A DNA stretch of 64,000 nt, from positions 1 through 64,000 of the forward strand of contig CAKUXV010000006.1 in NCBI GenBank assembly GCA_934700895.1, written 5' to 3'. Below, piece by piece: positions 25,932 through 34,066 of this stretch (the stretch's first letter is position 1; each line of letters opens with the position of its first letter). Source of the stretch: an uncultured Bacilli bacterium (GTDB lineage Bacteria; Bacillota_I; Bacilli_A; RFN20; CAG-826). The notes below the pieces were generated by a model that did no database searches, was not told the DNA's origin, and worked only from the letters and a program-made list of their open reading frames with translations. The position numbers were made by a program, and so were the translations under genes.

Positions 25932-27095
25932 TTAAATGACAGTGTAGAGGAAATTTCCAAACGAATCGATTTTTGCCGTAACAGTACCATTCAACAAAGG
26001 AGAAAGGTAGGCGCTGAATTCCGGCGAGATGGTTCCATCATTGTGAATCCATTCGCGGGGGAATAGATGATCCTTAGCTCCACAATCTTGAAGCGGCTGA
26101 TAACGAACCGTGAAATGGAGTTTCTTTTCATTAGATCGCTCCAATCCCACCATCACACCGCTTTTACCGGCAATGGCCGCATCAACGGCCGCTTCACCAA
26201 GAAATTGGGCACAATCGCTGTCCACTTTGGAAATGCAATAAGGATCGGCACGACAAGGAGTCCCTAATACCGAGGCGCGAACAGGCAAACCAAGCCGTTT
26301 TTTAATAATTCCAGCCAATTCGTAAACAGCGCCTTCGGGAGAAACGTGGCCAAAAGAGTCCGCCGTCCCAAATTCTTGGTGAGGGACGTCCACTCCTTCG
26401 CTGATAGCAAAAAAACAGGACCCTTTCTTTTCATGGATTTCTTGGACCTTTTTTAGGAAGGCCTCGATATCAAAATGAACTTCTGGCAAATAAATGCCAT
26501 CCGGAGCCGCTTCTTTTTTAAGCAAAGCCGTTCCAGCGGTTAGCCATCCGGCTTCCCTGCCTTCAATTTCTACGAGATTCACTTTGCCTTTTGGGTAAAC
26601 AGAACCATCGATTTTAATCGCGGCGAATGTGTTATTAACATGACGGACTGCCGAGGGGTATCCGGGGCAAAAATCCGTGCCAAACAAATCGTTATCAATC
26701 GTTTTGGGAATGCCAACGACCTTCAACCCCCAGGAAGCGAAATGCTTGTGAAGTTGGTGGGCCGCATCCATGGTATCGTTTCCGCCATTCACCAAAAGGT
26801 AATCGCAATCAACGCTAATCAGGGTTTGTTCCACTTCTTTCCAATGATTAAAGGTTTCGTCGATTTTTTGGCGGGAACTCCCCAAAGCCATGCCTGGAGT
26901 TTGGCGTAATAAAACCAAACGATTATAAGAAAGGTTGGTCAATTCAACGAGATTGTTATTGATAAGACCAAAAAGCCCATTGCGGGCACCATAGACTTTA
27001 ACGCCTCGGTCCCGACAACGACGAATGACGCCGTTCAAGCTAGAGTTGATGACGGAAGTTGGACCTCCGGCTTGTAAATAAATAACCGATCCCAT
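25932..27095 (-). CDS. pfp: Phosphofructokinase, probably pyrophosphate-dependent
   Basis: A 387-residue group-II style PFK. The residues that set the phosphoryl donor point to pyrophosphate: GGNDTMDA in place of the ATP-type GGDGS, and PKTIDND with Lys where ATP enzymes have Gly. Other active-site parts are NSSLNGVI, GYPSAVRHV and EIEGREAGWL. It would make fructose 1,6-bisphosphate reversibly from PPi. The ATG at 27095 has AAAGGAG; the upstream reading lacks support. It follows recA by 65 nt, an unusual place: this slot in Bacillus holds other genes. Confidence 0.9.
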   Translation of the reverse strand: MGSVIYLQAGGPTSVINSSLNGVIRRCRDRGVKVYGARNGLFGLINNNLVELTNLSYNRLVLLRQTPGMALGSSRQKIDETFNHWKEVEQTLISVDCDYLLVNGGNDTMDAAHQLHKHFASWGLKVVGIPKTIDNDLFGTDFCPGYPSAVRHVNNTFAAIKIDGSVYPKGKVNLVEIEGREAGWLTAGTALLKKEAAPDGIYLPEVHFDIEAFLKKVQEIHEKKGSCFFAISEGVDVPHQEFGTADSFGHVSPEGAVYELAGIIKKRLGLPVRASVLGTPCRADPYCISKVDSDCAQFLGEAAVDAAIAGKSGVMVGLERSNEKKLHFTVRYQPLQDCGAKDHLFPREWIHNDGTISPEFSAYLSPLLNGTVTAKIDSFGNFLYTVI

Positions 27096-27160
27096 TGCAA
27101 ATGCTCCTTTCGCCCCCAACGCTAGTCTAACGGTATAAATTAAGGAATGTGAAATGCGTG

Positions 27161-28195
27161 TTATTCAGCGGATTCGATAACGCCGTCTTTCGAAATCGCG
27201 GCGCGAATCTGTTTTTCCAGTTCATCCGTTTGCTCCGGATGTTCACGGAGATAGGCCTTGGCCGCTTCACGGCCATTGCCAATTTTGTTGTCGCCAAGGG
27301 TATACCAGTTGCCGGTTTTCCCGATCAAATTCAAGGAAGTTCCCAAGTCTAAAATCTCGCCATAGCGAGAGATGCCTTCCCCGTAAATCAAATCGATGAT
27401 GCAAGAATGGAAAGGCGGCGCAACCTTATTCTTCACGACTTTCACCTTCACGGTGTTGCCGATAATATTGGTACCATTTTTGATTGCTTCGGCGCGGCGA
27501 ATATCAATGCGAATCGAGGCGTAGAATTTCAACGCGCGACCGCCAGTCGTCGTTTCCGGGTTGCCATACATGACGCCGACTTTTTCGCGGAGCTGGTTAA
27601 TGAAAATAACTACCGTGCCCGTGCGGTTCAACACGCCGGCGATTTTTCTCATGCCTTTGCTCATCAGGCGAGCTTGCAAGCCCACTTGGTTATCGCTCAT
27701 TTCCCCATCCAATTCCGCTTGAGGGACCAAAGCGGCAACCGAGTCCACAACAATAATGTCAAGCGCTCCGCTAGCTGCAAGCATTTCTACGATTTCTAAC
27801 GCCTGTTCGCCACTATCGGGCTGAGATAAGATGAGTTCGTCGATGTTGACGCCTAACTTGTGAGCATAATCCGGGTCAATAGCATGTTCGGCATCCACAA
27901 ATGCCGCTCGACCGTCTTTGCGCTGAGCTTCTGCAATCGCTTCTAATGCCAAAGTGGTTTTTCCTGAAGATTCGGGGCCATAGATTTCGATGATGCGACC
28001 GCGGGGGTAGCCGCCGACTCCAAGAGCTTGGTCCAGCAAAATGGATCCCGTCGGAATCACATCCACATCTACGCGTGGACGCTCTCCCAGGCGCATGACC
28101 GCTCCTTTGCCATAACTTTTCTGGATGGCCTTTAAAGCGTCATCCAATGCTTTTTGTTTGTCGATTGTTTGTTCTTCCAGTGGTTGTTTAGCCAT
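27161..28195 (-). CDS. recA: Recombinase RecA
   Basis: A 344-residue RecA. Walker A is GPESSGKTT near residue 65; Walker B is [10 protein letters not shown]; the L1/L2 loop region includes [21 protein letters not shown]. It forms filaments on single-stranded DNA, and drives recombination and LexA cleavage. AGGAGG precedes the ATG at 28195. It lies between cinA and pfk on the minus strand; cinA-recA order is common in Firmicutes. Confidence 0.98.
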   Translation of the reverse strand: MAKQPLEEQTIDKQKALDDALKAIQKSYGKGAVMRLGERPRVDVDVIPTGSILLDQALGVGGYPRGRIIEIYGPESSGKTTLALEAIAEAQRKDGRAAFVDAEHAIDPDYAHKLGVNIDELILSQPDSGEQALEIVEMLAASGALDIIVVDSVAALVPQAELDGEMSDNQVGLQARLMSKGMRKIAGVLNRTGTVVIFINQLREKVGVMYGNPETTTGGRALKFYASIRIDIRRAEAIKNGTNIIGNTVKVKVVKNKVAPPFHSCIIDLIYGEGISRYGEILDLGTSLNLIGKTGNWYTLGDNKIGNGREAAKAYLREHPEQTDELEKQIRAAISKDGVIESAE

Positions 28196-28253
28196 AGAAT
28201 TCCTCCTCACCTATATCTATAACGATTTTTTTGAAAATCTTGTCGAAAGTAAT

Positions 28254-28736
28254 TTAATTTCCCCCATTAGGAAACAACGATTGAACGAAGGAAAGCATCG
28301 ATGCCACCGTCTTTTTTCGAATTTCGTTACGATCGCCGGTGAAATCGAGGGGAATCGTCCAAACTGAGTTCAAATAGCATAGCCCAAGATACACTCTGCC
28401 AACTGGAGCCGACCCTTTTTCAGCGGTGGGTCCCGCATTCCCAGTGCAGGAGACGCAGATATCAACGCCAAGGGTATCGCGTCCACCGATGGCCATTTGC
28501 TTGGCGACAGGAGCGCTCACAACCCCGTTGTTTTCAATCGTTTCTTCTTCTACGTGAGACAAAGAAGTCTTCAAAGCAGGGCTATAAGTAATCAAACCGC
28601 CACGATAAACGGCGCTAGATCCTGGCACATTGCAAAATGTGGCTCCGAAAAGACCGGCTGTCAAGGACTCCACCGATCCCAAGGTCAAATGGCGGATTTT
28701 TAGGGTATCCAGAAGCAATTTTGCCGCGTCTTCCAT
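28254..28736 (-). CDS. CinA C-terminal domain amidase (PncC type)
   Basis: A 160-residue single-domain protein equal to the C-terminal half of CinA. It holds SVESLTAGLFGATFCNVPGS, GGLITYSPALK and CVSCTGNAGP. Such proteins deamidate nicotinamide mononucleotide (PncC). The N-terminal molybdopterin-like half of full CinA is absent, and I see no room for it. It lies 3 nt after pgsA and 58 nt before recA. Confidence 0.92.
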   Translation of the reverse strand: MEDAAKLLLDTLKIRHLTLGSVESLTAGLFGATFCNVPGSSAVYRGGLITYSPALKTSLSHVEEETIENNGVVSAPVAKQMAIGGRDTLGVDICVSCTGNAGPTAEKGSAPVGRVYLGLCYLNSVWTIPLDFTGDRNEIRKKTVASMLSFVQSLFPNGGN

Positions 28737-28739
28737 TCT

Positions 28740-29393
28740 TTATTTCTCCTTAGAAGCCAAAACGTGACGATTCTGGACGACATAAATCACGCCACTAATC
28801 ACGCTCATCGCCGTAGCAAGAACAATCAGCCATACGGAAGGACGTAAAATCCACGGCCAGGATGAATCAAAATAAGAGAAGGGGAAATCCCCAAGCATAA
28901 CAAAGGGCAACGCCACCATTTGGAAAACGGTTTTTAATTTGCCAAAGATATTGGCGGCGACCACTTCTCCTTTGCTGGCAGCCACAAAGCGAAGCGTATC
29001 CACAACCAAATCGCGGAGAACCATCAAAATCACGCAGAATACAGGAACACGAACGGCATTATCTCCAAGAAAACTCCAAGGGAAGCAGAAAAAAATCAGC
29101 ATGGAGTTGACTAGCATTTTGTCCGCGATGGGATCCAAAAATTTGCCAAAATCCGTTACCTGGTTCCACTTTCTTGCTAAGTGACCGTCAATCGCATCCG
29201 TAGAGGCCGCAACAATGAAAACAATGGTGGATACTAACCCGACCATCGTAATATTGCTGTTGCCAATGAAAATGGGTTCAGCCTTCCCCAACACGTCAAG
29301 CACACCCATGACCGCTAAATAAACAAGCAGTCCTATAACGAGGAAAATGCGCAGCAACGTAATTTTCGTGGGGATATTGATTTTGCTTTTCAT
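28740..29393 (-). CDS. pgsA: CDP-diacylglycerol--glycerol-3-phosphate 3-phosphatidyltransferase
   Basis: A 217-residue membrane enzyme making phosphatidylglycerol phosphate. The CDP-alcohol motif is intact: TDAIDGHLARKWNQVTDFG, then FLDPIADKM. Several membrane helices are evident, from residue 9 to the C-terminus. It leads pgsA-cinA-recA-pfk and starts near the rnpB 3' end, like the order in Bacillus (pgsA-cinA-recA). Confidence 0.95.
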   Translation of the reverse strand: MKSKINIPTKITLLRIFLVIGLLVYLAVMGVLDVLGKAEPIFIGNSNITMVGLVSTIVFIVAASTDAIDGHLARKWNQVTDFGKFLDPIADKMLVNSMLIFFCFPWSFLGDNAVRVPVFCVILMVLRDLVVDTLRFVAASKGEVVAANIFGKLKTVFQMVALPFVMLGDFPFSYFDSSWPWILRPSVWLIVLATAMSVISGVIYVVQNRHVLASKEK

Positions 29394-29414
29394 GCAGTTT
29401 CCCTTTCTTTTTTA

Positions 29415-29748
29415 AAGCATCCGACCCTATAAGCCATGTTTTGTCGAGGACGGCAATTTATCTCAGGTTTCCCTGGCTCCCTCCGCTTCGATTCGCATCG
29501 GGCGCTTCCCCTACCAAATTTGGGTTTCTCGCTTGCGGGGCTTGCCTCGTTTCATCTTGATGTCGCCATCAAGCTCGTCTCTGTGGCACGTTTATGGGCT
29601 CTGGGCCACGAGGGTCCATCGCCTTCCGTTGCGCGCTACCGCACGTGGGGTTATTTCTTCCCCCACCGCAATCACTACCGTCATCACAGACGGTGCGAGC
29701 ATGGACTTTCCTCTCCTTTCGGAGCAGCCATCCAGGTCGGATATGTTG
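29415..29748 (-). ncRNA. rnpB: RNase P RNA
   Basis: The minus strand has the conserved 5' region GAGGAAAGTCCATGCTCGCA and the 3' region ending ACAAAACATGGCTTATAGGG. The terminal helix P1 forms between ATCCGACC (5', 29742-29735) and GGTCGGAT (3', 29427-29420). About 333 nt, a normal length. It is the catalytic subunit that matures tRNA 5' ends. It lies 5 nt after gpsB, as in B. subtilis. Ends are estimated from P1. Confidence 0.95.
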
Positions 29749-29752
29749 TTTT

Positions 29753-30115
29753 CTAAAGCTTTTTCGGATCAACACCCCTTGCATAGAGGGCTTTTTCCAA
29801 ACGATCGATGTATTGCAGCAAGGAGGCGTTGGTCGAATTGACTTGGTCCGTGTCTTTGATGCCTTTCACGCGATTTTCGGCTTTAGCAAGGCTGATCGAC
29901 TGTTCGTGATTGTCTTCCTTGGCCCGGCGAAGCTGGGTTTCCAAACTTTGAATGTAAGCCTGCGCGTCTTGGATGTATTTGTCATAGGCCTGATAGTCTT
30001 TGACGATTTGATCCAAGAAATCATCAACTTCATCTGGATCATATCCTTTGACATTGGGCGTGAATATTTTGTCCAAGATGTCTTTTGCCGTTAGGCTAAC
30101 ACTCTTATCATTCAT
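29753..30115 (-). CDS. gpsB: Cell division protein GpsB (DivIVA family)
   Basis: A 120-residue DivIVA-domain protein. Residues 8-40 (LTAKDILDKIFTPNVKGYD, then DEVDDFLDQIVKDY) are the membrane-binding N-terminal domain, followed by coiled coil. The short length and its place directly before rnpB match GpsB rather than full DivIVA. GpsB couples division and wall synthesis, so the cell is probably walled. GGAGG precedes the ATG. TATAAT at 30133-30138 (minus) gives a leader of about 10 nt. Confidence 0.88.
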   Translation of the reverse strand: MNDKSVSLTAKDILDKIFTPNVKGYDPDEVDDFLDQIVKDYQAYDKYIQDAQAYIQSLETQLRRAKEDNHEQSISLAKAENRVKGIKDTDQVNSTNASLLQYIDRLEKALYARGVDPKKL

Positions 30116-30128
30116 CGATTTGCCTCCG

Positions 30129-30144
30129 TTGAATTATAATTCAA
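30129..30144. promoter_or_regulatory. 16-bp perfect palindrome containing -10 hexamers on both strands
   Basis: TTGAATTATAATTCAA reads the same on both strands and contains TATAAT in each direction. It lies between gpsB and the divergent exonuclease gene. It could be an operator, a bidirectional -10, or both. Confidence 0.5.
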
Positions 30145-30174
30145 GGCGCAGGATTTAGGTAGTGTATTCACGAA

Positions 30175-30203
30175 TTCCCATCAACGAGGCTTCGCGATAT
30201 AAT
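30175..30203 (+). promoter_or_regulatory. Promoter, probably leaderless, of the exonuclease-recU pair
   Basis: TTCCCA (30175-30180) and TATAAT (30198-30203) are 17 nt apart. The ATG at 30214 is 10 nt past the -10, so the leader would be about 3 nt. No Shine-Dalgarno is present. Confidence 0.65.
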
Positions 30204-30213
30204 TTCGAGGCTT

Positions 30214-30939
30214 ATGAAAGACCTCGACAAAATTCTCAAAGGTCGTAAGACCTTGTGCTTCTTCGATTTGGAAGGAACACAAATCACGCACGAGATCATC
30301 GAAATCGGAGCTTATAAAGTCACTTTGCGAGAAGACGGAACCATCAAAAAGGTTCATCGGCCTTACAAAGCCTATGTTAAAGCAAAGCACCCCATCGGAT
30401 CCGTCGTTACCAAATTAACCGGCATCACCGACGCAAAACTAGCGAAGGAAGGAATTCCATATCGCCAAATGCAAAGCGAGTTCGTCCATTATATCGGCAA
30501 AGATTGGGACCGCGCTTTATTTATCGCCTATGGCTCCCAAGACGGCCATATGTTCATGGCATCCGCCGAAAATAACATGGACGCATCCATGGAATGCGCT
30601 CGTTATTTATCAAAACGCGTCTTCGATTTTTGCCATTTCTTGTCCCATTATATTCGCAGCGATGCCGGAGACCCCTTATCCCTAAAACACATGTGCGAGG
30701 TTTTTGGGATTTCTTTCGAAGGTCAACAGCACGACGCTTTATCGGATGCTTATAACCTCTTATGCGTCTATCGCCACTTCTTGTCCGATACCGACATCGT
30801 GAAGGAACAATACGAGAAGGTTTTGGTGCGTTCGGGCTCAATTCCTTACCCCGCTAGGAAAATTATTCGAATGCTAAAAGAAGGAAAAACGGCCACGCTT
30901 GAGGATTTAAACAAGGCCGTGGAAGAGGCGTTATCGTGA
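30214..30939 (+). CDS. DEDD-type 3'-5' exonuclease (DnaQ/RNase T-like)
   Basis: A 241-residue exonuclease. Motif I is FFDLEGTQ, motif II lies in YGSQDGHMF, and motif III is HDALSDAYNL, giving the DEDDh pattern. The substrate, DNA or RNA, is not clear; KapD or PolC-like proofreading domains are relatives. It is transcribed with recU by a GTGA overlap, so a repair role is likely. The C-terminal 50 residues lie outside the exonuclease fold. It has a leaderless-type promoter. Confidence 0.88.
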   Translation: MKDLDKILKGRKTLCFFDLEGTQITHEIIEIGAYKVTLREDGTIKKVHRPYKAYVKAKHPIGSVVTKLTGITDAKLAKEGIPYRQMQSEFVHYIGKDWDRALFIAYGSQDGHMFMASAENNMDASMECARYLSKRVFDFCHFLSHYIRSDAGDPLSLKHMCEVFGISFEGQQHDALSDAYNLLCVYRHFLSDTDIVKEQYEKVLVRSGSIPYPARKIIRMLKEGKTATLEDLNKAVEEALS

Positions 30940-31535
30940 TCCCTGTCCATTATCCCGCCGGGATCAAACCGTTAGGAACAGCCGCCCCTTCGCCTAAAAA
31001 GAAAAAAATCGCAAAGGGAATCGCCCCGGGAAACCGTGGGATGAGTTTCGAGGCCGCAATCAACGAAACTAACGCCTATTACGCGGAAAAAGGCTTATGT
31101 TTAATCACCAAGCGCCCCACGCCGATTCGCGTGGTAAAAGTCGATTATTCCACGGGGCCAAAAATCACTTCCGCCTTTTACGAATCTCAATCGACAACGG
31201 ACTATAATGGTGTTTATCAAGGACACTATATCGATTTTGAGGCGAAGGAAACCCGAAGCAAAACCTCTTTCCCTTTGGCTAACGTTCCCCTGCAGCAAGT
31301 CGAACATCTAGAAAAGGTCATCGCCCATCAGGGAATTGCTTTCTTTCTTATTCATTTCGTCGTTTTAAACGAAACGTACTTGCTTCCCGCTTCAGAGCTC
31401 ACTCGTTTTTATCAAGAAAGGCCGCGCGCTTCTTTGCCCTTGGACTTCATTCGAGAAAAAGGAACTTTAATCCAAGAAGGGTATCGACCCCGATTTGATT
31501 ATTTGCCGGCTTTGAAAGCCGTCTTCTTAAAATAG
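30936..31535 (+). CDS. recU: Holliday junction resolvase RecU
   Basis: A 199-residue RecU. It has GNRGMSFEAAINETNAYY with the key Glu, RPTPIRVVKVDYS, then the catalytic DFEAKETRSKTSFPL and the C-terminal FLIHFV. RecU cleaves four-way junctions and modulates RecA. The start is GTG at 30936, overlapping the exonuclease stop as GTGA. The usual recU neighbour, a penicillin-binding protein gene, is missing here. Its last 37 nt overlap the end of the converging nth gene. Confidence 0.95.
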   Translation: MIPVHYPAGIKPLGTAAPSPKKKKIAKGIAPGNRGMSFEAAINETNAYYAEKGLCLITKRPTPIRVVKVDYSTGPKITSAFYESQSTTDYNGVYQGHYIDFEAKETRSKTSFPLANVPLQQVEHLEKVIAHQGIAFFLIHFVVLNETYLLPASELTRFYQERPRASLPLDFIREKGTLIQEGYRPRFDYLPALKAVFLK

Positions 31536-32149
31536 GAGCAAATGGAGCAAAGCCCACAGGAGGCGCAGTCCGGCTTTTGGGCATGACAAATCTTTCGTCC
31601 AAAGGCGATCATGCGATGATGCAAAGCAATCCAAGTTTCTTTTTGAAATGCTTTTTCCAATTTCCTTTCCACTTCTACCGGTTCATCGTTAGTAGAAGCA
31701 AATCCAAGGCGTTTGGCAACCCTTCCAACATGGGTATCCACCGCTATTCCTGGCACCCCAAAGCACTCCGCCAACACGACGTTTGCCGTTTTAATTCCTA
31801 CGCCAGATAAAGAGGTCAGTTCCTTTTTCGTTTGGGGAACTTCCCCCGAAAACTGGTTCACCAAGCTCTTGGCCATGGAAATCAAATGCGAAGCTTTGGA
31901 GTGATATAAGCCCAAAGAACGAATGCAATTTTCCACTTCAGTTATATCCGCGTTTGCCAAAGCAAGGGGAGAAGGAAAACGGGCAAAAAGGGTGGGGGTT
32001 ACGCGGTTTACGCTTTCATCGCTAGTTTGAGCCGATAGCATGACGGCCACCAAACATTCAAAGGGATTAGAAAAATTCAGCGTGCATTTTGCATCGGGAA
32101 ATTTTGTTACCCAATAGGAAAAAGCGAGGTCTTTTTTATTTCCGTCCAT
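31499..32149 (-). CDS. nth: Endonuclease III (DNA glycosylase/AP lyase)
   Basis: A 216-residue repair enzyme for oxidised pyrimidines. It has the helix-hairpin-helix LSGVGIKTANVVL with the catalytic Lys, the catalytic Asp in VDTHVGRV, and a [4Fe-4S] site with C-x6-C-x2-C-x5-C spacing (CHAQKPDCASCGLCSIC). It follows dnaD with a 14-nt overlap, the same order as in Bacillus. Its tail overlaps recU on the other strand. Confidence 0.96.
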   Translation of the reverse strand: MDGNKKDLAFSYWVTKFPDAKCTLNFSNPFECLVAVMLSAQTSDESVNRVTPTLFARFPSPLALANADITEVENCIRSLGLYHSKASHLISMAKSLVNQFSGEVPQTKKELTSLSGVGIKTANVVLAECFGVPGIAVDTHVGRVAKRLGFASTNDEPVEVERKLEKAFQKETWIALHHRMIAFGRKICHAQKPDCASCGLCSICSYFKKTAFKAGK

Positions 32150-32810
32150 CGTCTACCCATTCCGTATTGGCGATTTTTATGGTTTCTTCGATATCGCGGT
32201 CCCAACTATCCGAAACAGCCGTATAGCCTTCTTTTCGGAAATCATCTCCCGCACGGTGCATCCTTAATTTTTTTCCAATCGACTTCATGGCCTTTTTGCC
32301 TTCAAGCAAGGCATCTTCCATTGCATCAACAATTTGTTGGGGGCGATATCCATCGTCTAGCCAGGCATTCATCATGTCTTTGTCAAAAGGAGAGAGGGTT
32401 TTCCCTAACCGCTTTTCGAAAATTGCATACAGTTTGGATAATTCTTCCGAACGCTCAGCAGACATTCGATTTTGGTTGCTTTTAGCCACATCCGCCGAGA
32501 ATTGCTGCCAAAGAACGTGGTTTAAAGGTTCTAGAGATGTTTTCCAACGGGTTTGCTTCCCTTCTTTGGTCTCCACATACGCAATAAACTGCCTTCCAAG
32601 AAGGCCAGCCATCACGCGATCCGCTTCTGGAGTTTTCAGATTGGTCTTAACGGAAATCATATCGGGCGTAATCCAATCGTTTTGTTGATTCAATAAATGG
32701 TTGATCATGAGCAAAACGCAAAGCTCGGTCTCCGTAAGACCAAGTTTTTTGTAATATTCAAGAATGAGGTAACGGAAATCGACGCCTTCTTTGGGTAATG
32801 CTTCTGCCAT
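32136..32810 (-). CDS. dnaD: Replication initiation protein DnaD
   Basis: A 224-residue DnaD. The N-terminal winged-helix DDBH1 domain (residues about 10-100) starts YLILEYYKKLGLTETELCVL. The DDBH2 domain includes YAIFEKRLGKTLSPFDKDMM, then WLDDGYRPQQIVDAM. DnaD helps load helicase at origins and restart sites. I chose the ATG at 32810, which has AAAGGA at 6-nt spacing; an ATG two codons upstream overlaps the cca stop as ATGA. Confidence 0.93.
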   Translation of the reverse strand: MAEALPKEGVDFRYLILEYYKKLGLTETELCVLLMINHLLNQQNDWITPDMISVKTNLKTPEADRVMAGLLGRQFIAYVETKEGKQTRWKTSLEPLNHVLWQQFSADVAKSNQNRMSAERSEELSKLYAIFEKRLGKTLSPFDKDMMNAWLDDGYRPQQIVDAMEDALLEGKKAMKSIGKKLRMHRAGDDFRKEGYTAVSDSWDRDIEETIKIANTEWVDDGRK

Positions 32811-32812
32811 AA

Positions 32813-33418
32813 TCATTCCTTTCCTTTTTCCATTGCGATTTTTTGGGGGTTGAGACGGCTAAGAAGAGAACGATTTTCTTCCATCGCCTTCTTCGCGTTT
32901 TCATCTAAAGTAAATTCTAGCCTTTTAGCGAAGCGTTCCGCACGCAAAATACGCAAAGGGTCTTCTTGAATTCGCGTAACGGGATCCCCAATAAAACGGA
33001 GTACCTTCATTTTCAGGTCTTCCAATCCTCCATGGTAGTCTGTCACTTTGCCCTGAGGATCAATGTAAAGGGCGTTCACGGTAAAGTCTCTTCTTTTGGA
33101 ATCAGTTTCAAGGTCCGTAACAAAACGGATAAAAGAGGGATGACGTCCATCTAGATACTCTCCTTCTTCACGCAATGTCGTAATATCCGCTTCCTGGCCC
33201 ATCCACTTTAGCTTTAATGAACCAAATTTGGCAAAGGCATCCGAGTAATCAGTTAGAAATTGTCTTTCCTGATCGGGTGTTGCATCGGTGACAAAGTCCC
33301 AATCGGATGGCATTTTTCCGAGAAGTAAGTCCCGACTGGAACCGCCAATCATCCAAAGGGAAAACCCATGTTCGGAATACAAACGAGCAAGTTGCAACCA
33401 TTCATCCGGCCATTTCAT
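32813..33418 (-). CDS. cca: Short class II nucleotidyltransferase (CCA-adding/poly(A) polymerase type), body and tail missing
   Basis: A 201-residue protein with the catalytic half of bacterial CCA enzymes. It has IGGSSRDLLLG (24-34), metal-binding D39 and D41 in SDWDFVTDATPD, RRDFTVNALYID (109-120), and EDPLRILRAERF (152-163). It ends soon after, where normal enzymes continue another 200 or so residues with body and tail domains; no such sequence follows, because dnaD overlaps. The start at 33418 matches the family N-terminus and has TACAAT 7 nt upstream. Both tRNA genes in this window encode CCA, so full CCA synthesis may not be needed. It could be a repair enzyme or a poly(A) polymerase. 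Confidence 0.85.
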   Translation of the reverse strand: MKWPDEWLQLARLYSEHGFSLWMIGGSSRDLLLGKMPSDWDFVTDATPDQERQFLTDYSDAFAKFGSLKLKWMGQEADITTLREEGEYLDGRHPSFIRFVTDLETDSKRRDFTVNALYIDPQGKVTDYHGGLEDLKMKVLRFIGDPVTRIQEDPLRILRAERFAKRLEFTLDENAKKAMEENRSLLSRLNPQKIAMEKGKE

Positions 33419-33425
33419 CTTTTGT

Positions 33426-33454
33426 ATTGTAAACGTCCCTTCCATCAAATTGAA
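33426..33454 (-). promoter_or_regulatory. Promoter, probably leaderless, of cca-dnaD-nth
   Basis: On the minus strand TTCAAT (33449-33454) and TACAAT (33426-33431) are 17 nt apart. The ATG at 33418 is 7 nt beyond the -10. It lies just past the hup terminator. Confidence 0.55.
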
Positions 33455-33464
33455 CTTTTTGCAT

Positions 33465-33495
33465 CAAAAAACGGAGTCCTATGAAGGGCTCCGCA
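33465..33495 (-). terminator. Intrinsic terminator of hup
   Basis: On the minus strand CGGAG pairs with CTCCG (33489-33493 with 33472-33476) with further partial pairing inside, followed by six T. Confidence 0.85.
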
Positions 33496-33513
33496 GTCTA
33501 AGGATAAAAAGGC

Positions 33514-33786
33514 TTAGTTCAATTTCTCTTTAAGGCTTTTGGACGGCTTGAAGACGACGGAATTGCTGGCCGGGATTTCGATCTTGGCCCCAGTGGAGGG
33601 GTTGGTACCGGTGCGAGCAGCGCGCTCCTTCTTTTCGAAGATGCCGAAGCCAGAGAGCTTCACGGCTTCGCCCTTGGCAAGGGTTTCTTCCATGATTTCA
33701 AGAGCTTCGTCAATGGCGGTTTCCGCATCGCGGTGGGAAAGGATTCCTTTGGCAACAATGGCGGCAATCAAATCAGCTTTGTTCAT
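33514..33786 (-). CDS. hup: DNA-binding protein HU
   Basis: A 90-residue HU homologue. It has MNKADLIAAIVAKG, VKLSGFGIFEKKERAARTG and the arm region NPSTGAKIEIPASN, then VVFKPSKSLKE. It bends and compacts DNA. AGGAGG precedes the ATG. It is a single-gene unit with a clear promoter (33826-33854) and terminator. Confidence 0.97.
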   Translation of the reverse strand: MNKADLIAAIVAKGILSHRDAETAIDEALEIMEETLAKGEAVKLSGFGIFEKKERAARTGTNPSTGAKIEIPASNSVVFKPSKSLKEKLN

Positions 33787-33825
33787 GAGCTATTACCTCC
33801 TCTTTTCGAGTGCTAGAACGCCACT

Positions 33826-33854
33826 AATATAAGGCACCATCGAATCTTTTGCAA
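33826..33854 (-). promoter_or_regulatory. Promoter of hup
   Basis: On the minus strand TTGCAA (33849-33854) and TATATT (33826-33831) are 17 nt apart. The leader is about 32 nt and has AGGAGG. Confidence 0.8.
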
Positions 33855-34021
33855 ATTTTTTTCCAAATTATCTTACTATCTTGAGGTAACCGCTTACAAT
33901 TTTTAAAAAGATTCGATGGCATCGAAGATACTTGTTTTTTTCTTTCAAAAGCCTTCTTCCTTTCCTTCTTTTATAAAAAGAGAACGTTGGAGAGAGGGAA
34001 AATCCCCTTGGAAAACGAAAA

Positions 34022-34048
34022 GGAAAAACGAAGCAGTTTCCCGCTTCG
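34022..34048 (-). terminator. Intrinsic terminator of der
   Basis: On the minus strand CGAAGC (34048-34043) pairs with GCTTCG (34034-34029), followed by five T. It lies about 20 nt after the der stop. Confidence 0.8.
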
Positions 34049-34066
34049 TCCCGTTTTTGTTTTTGC

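Noticed and set aside
29436..29841. Open frames over RNase P RNA
   Set aside because: Antisense to, or within, a clearly recognisable rnpB; no ribosome sites.
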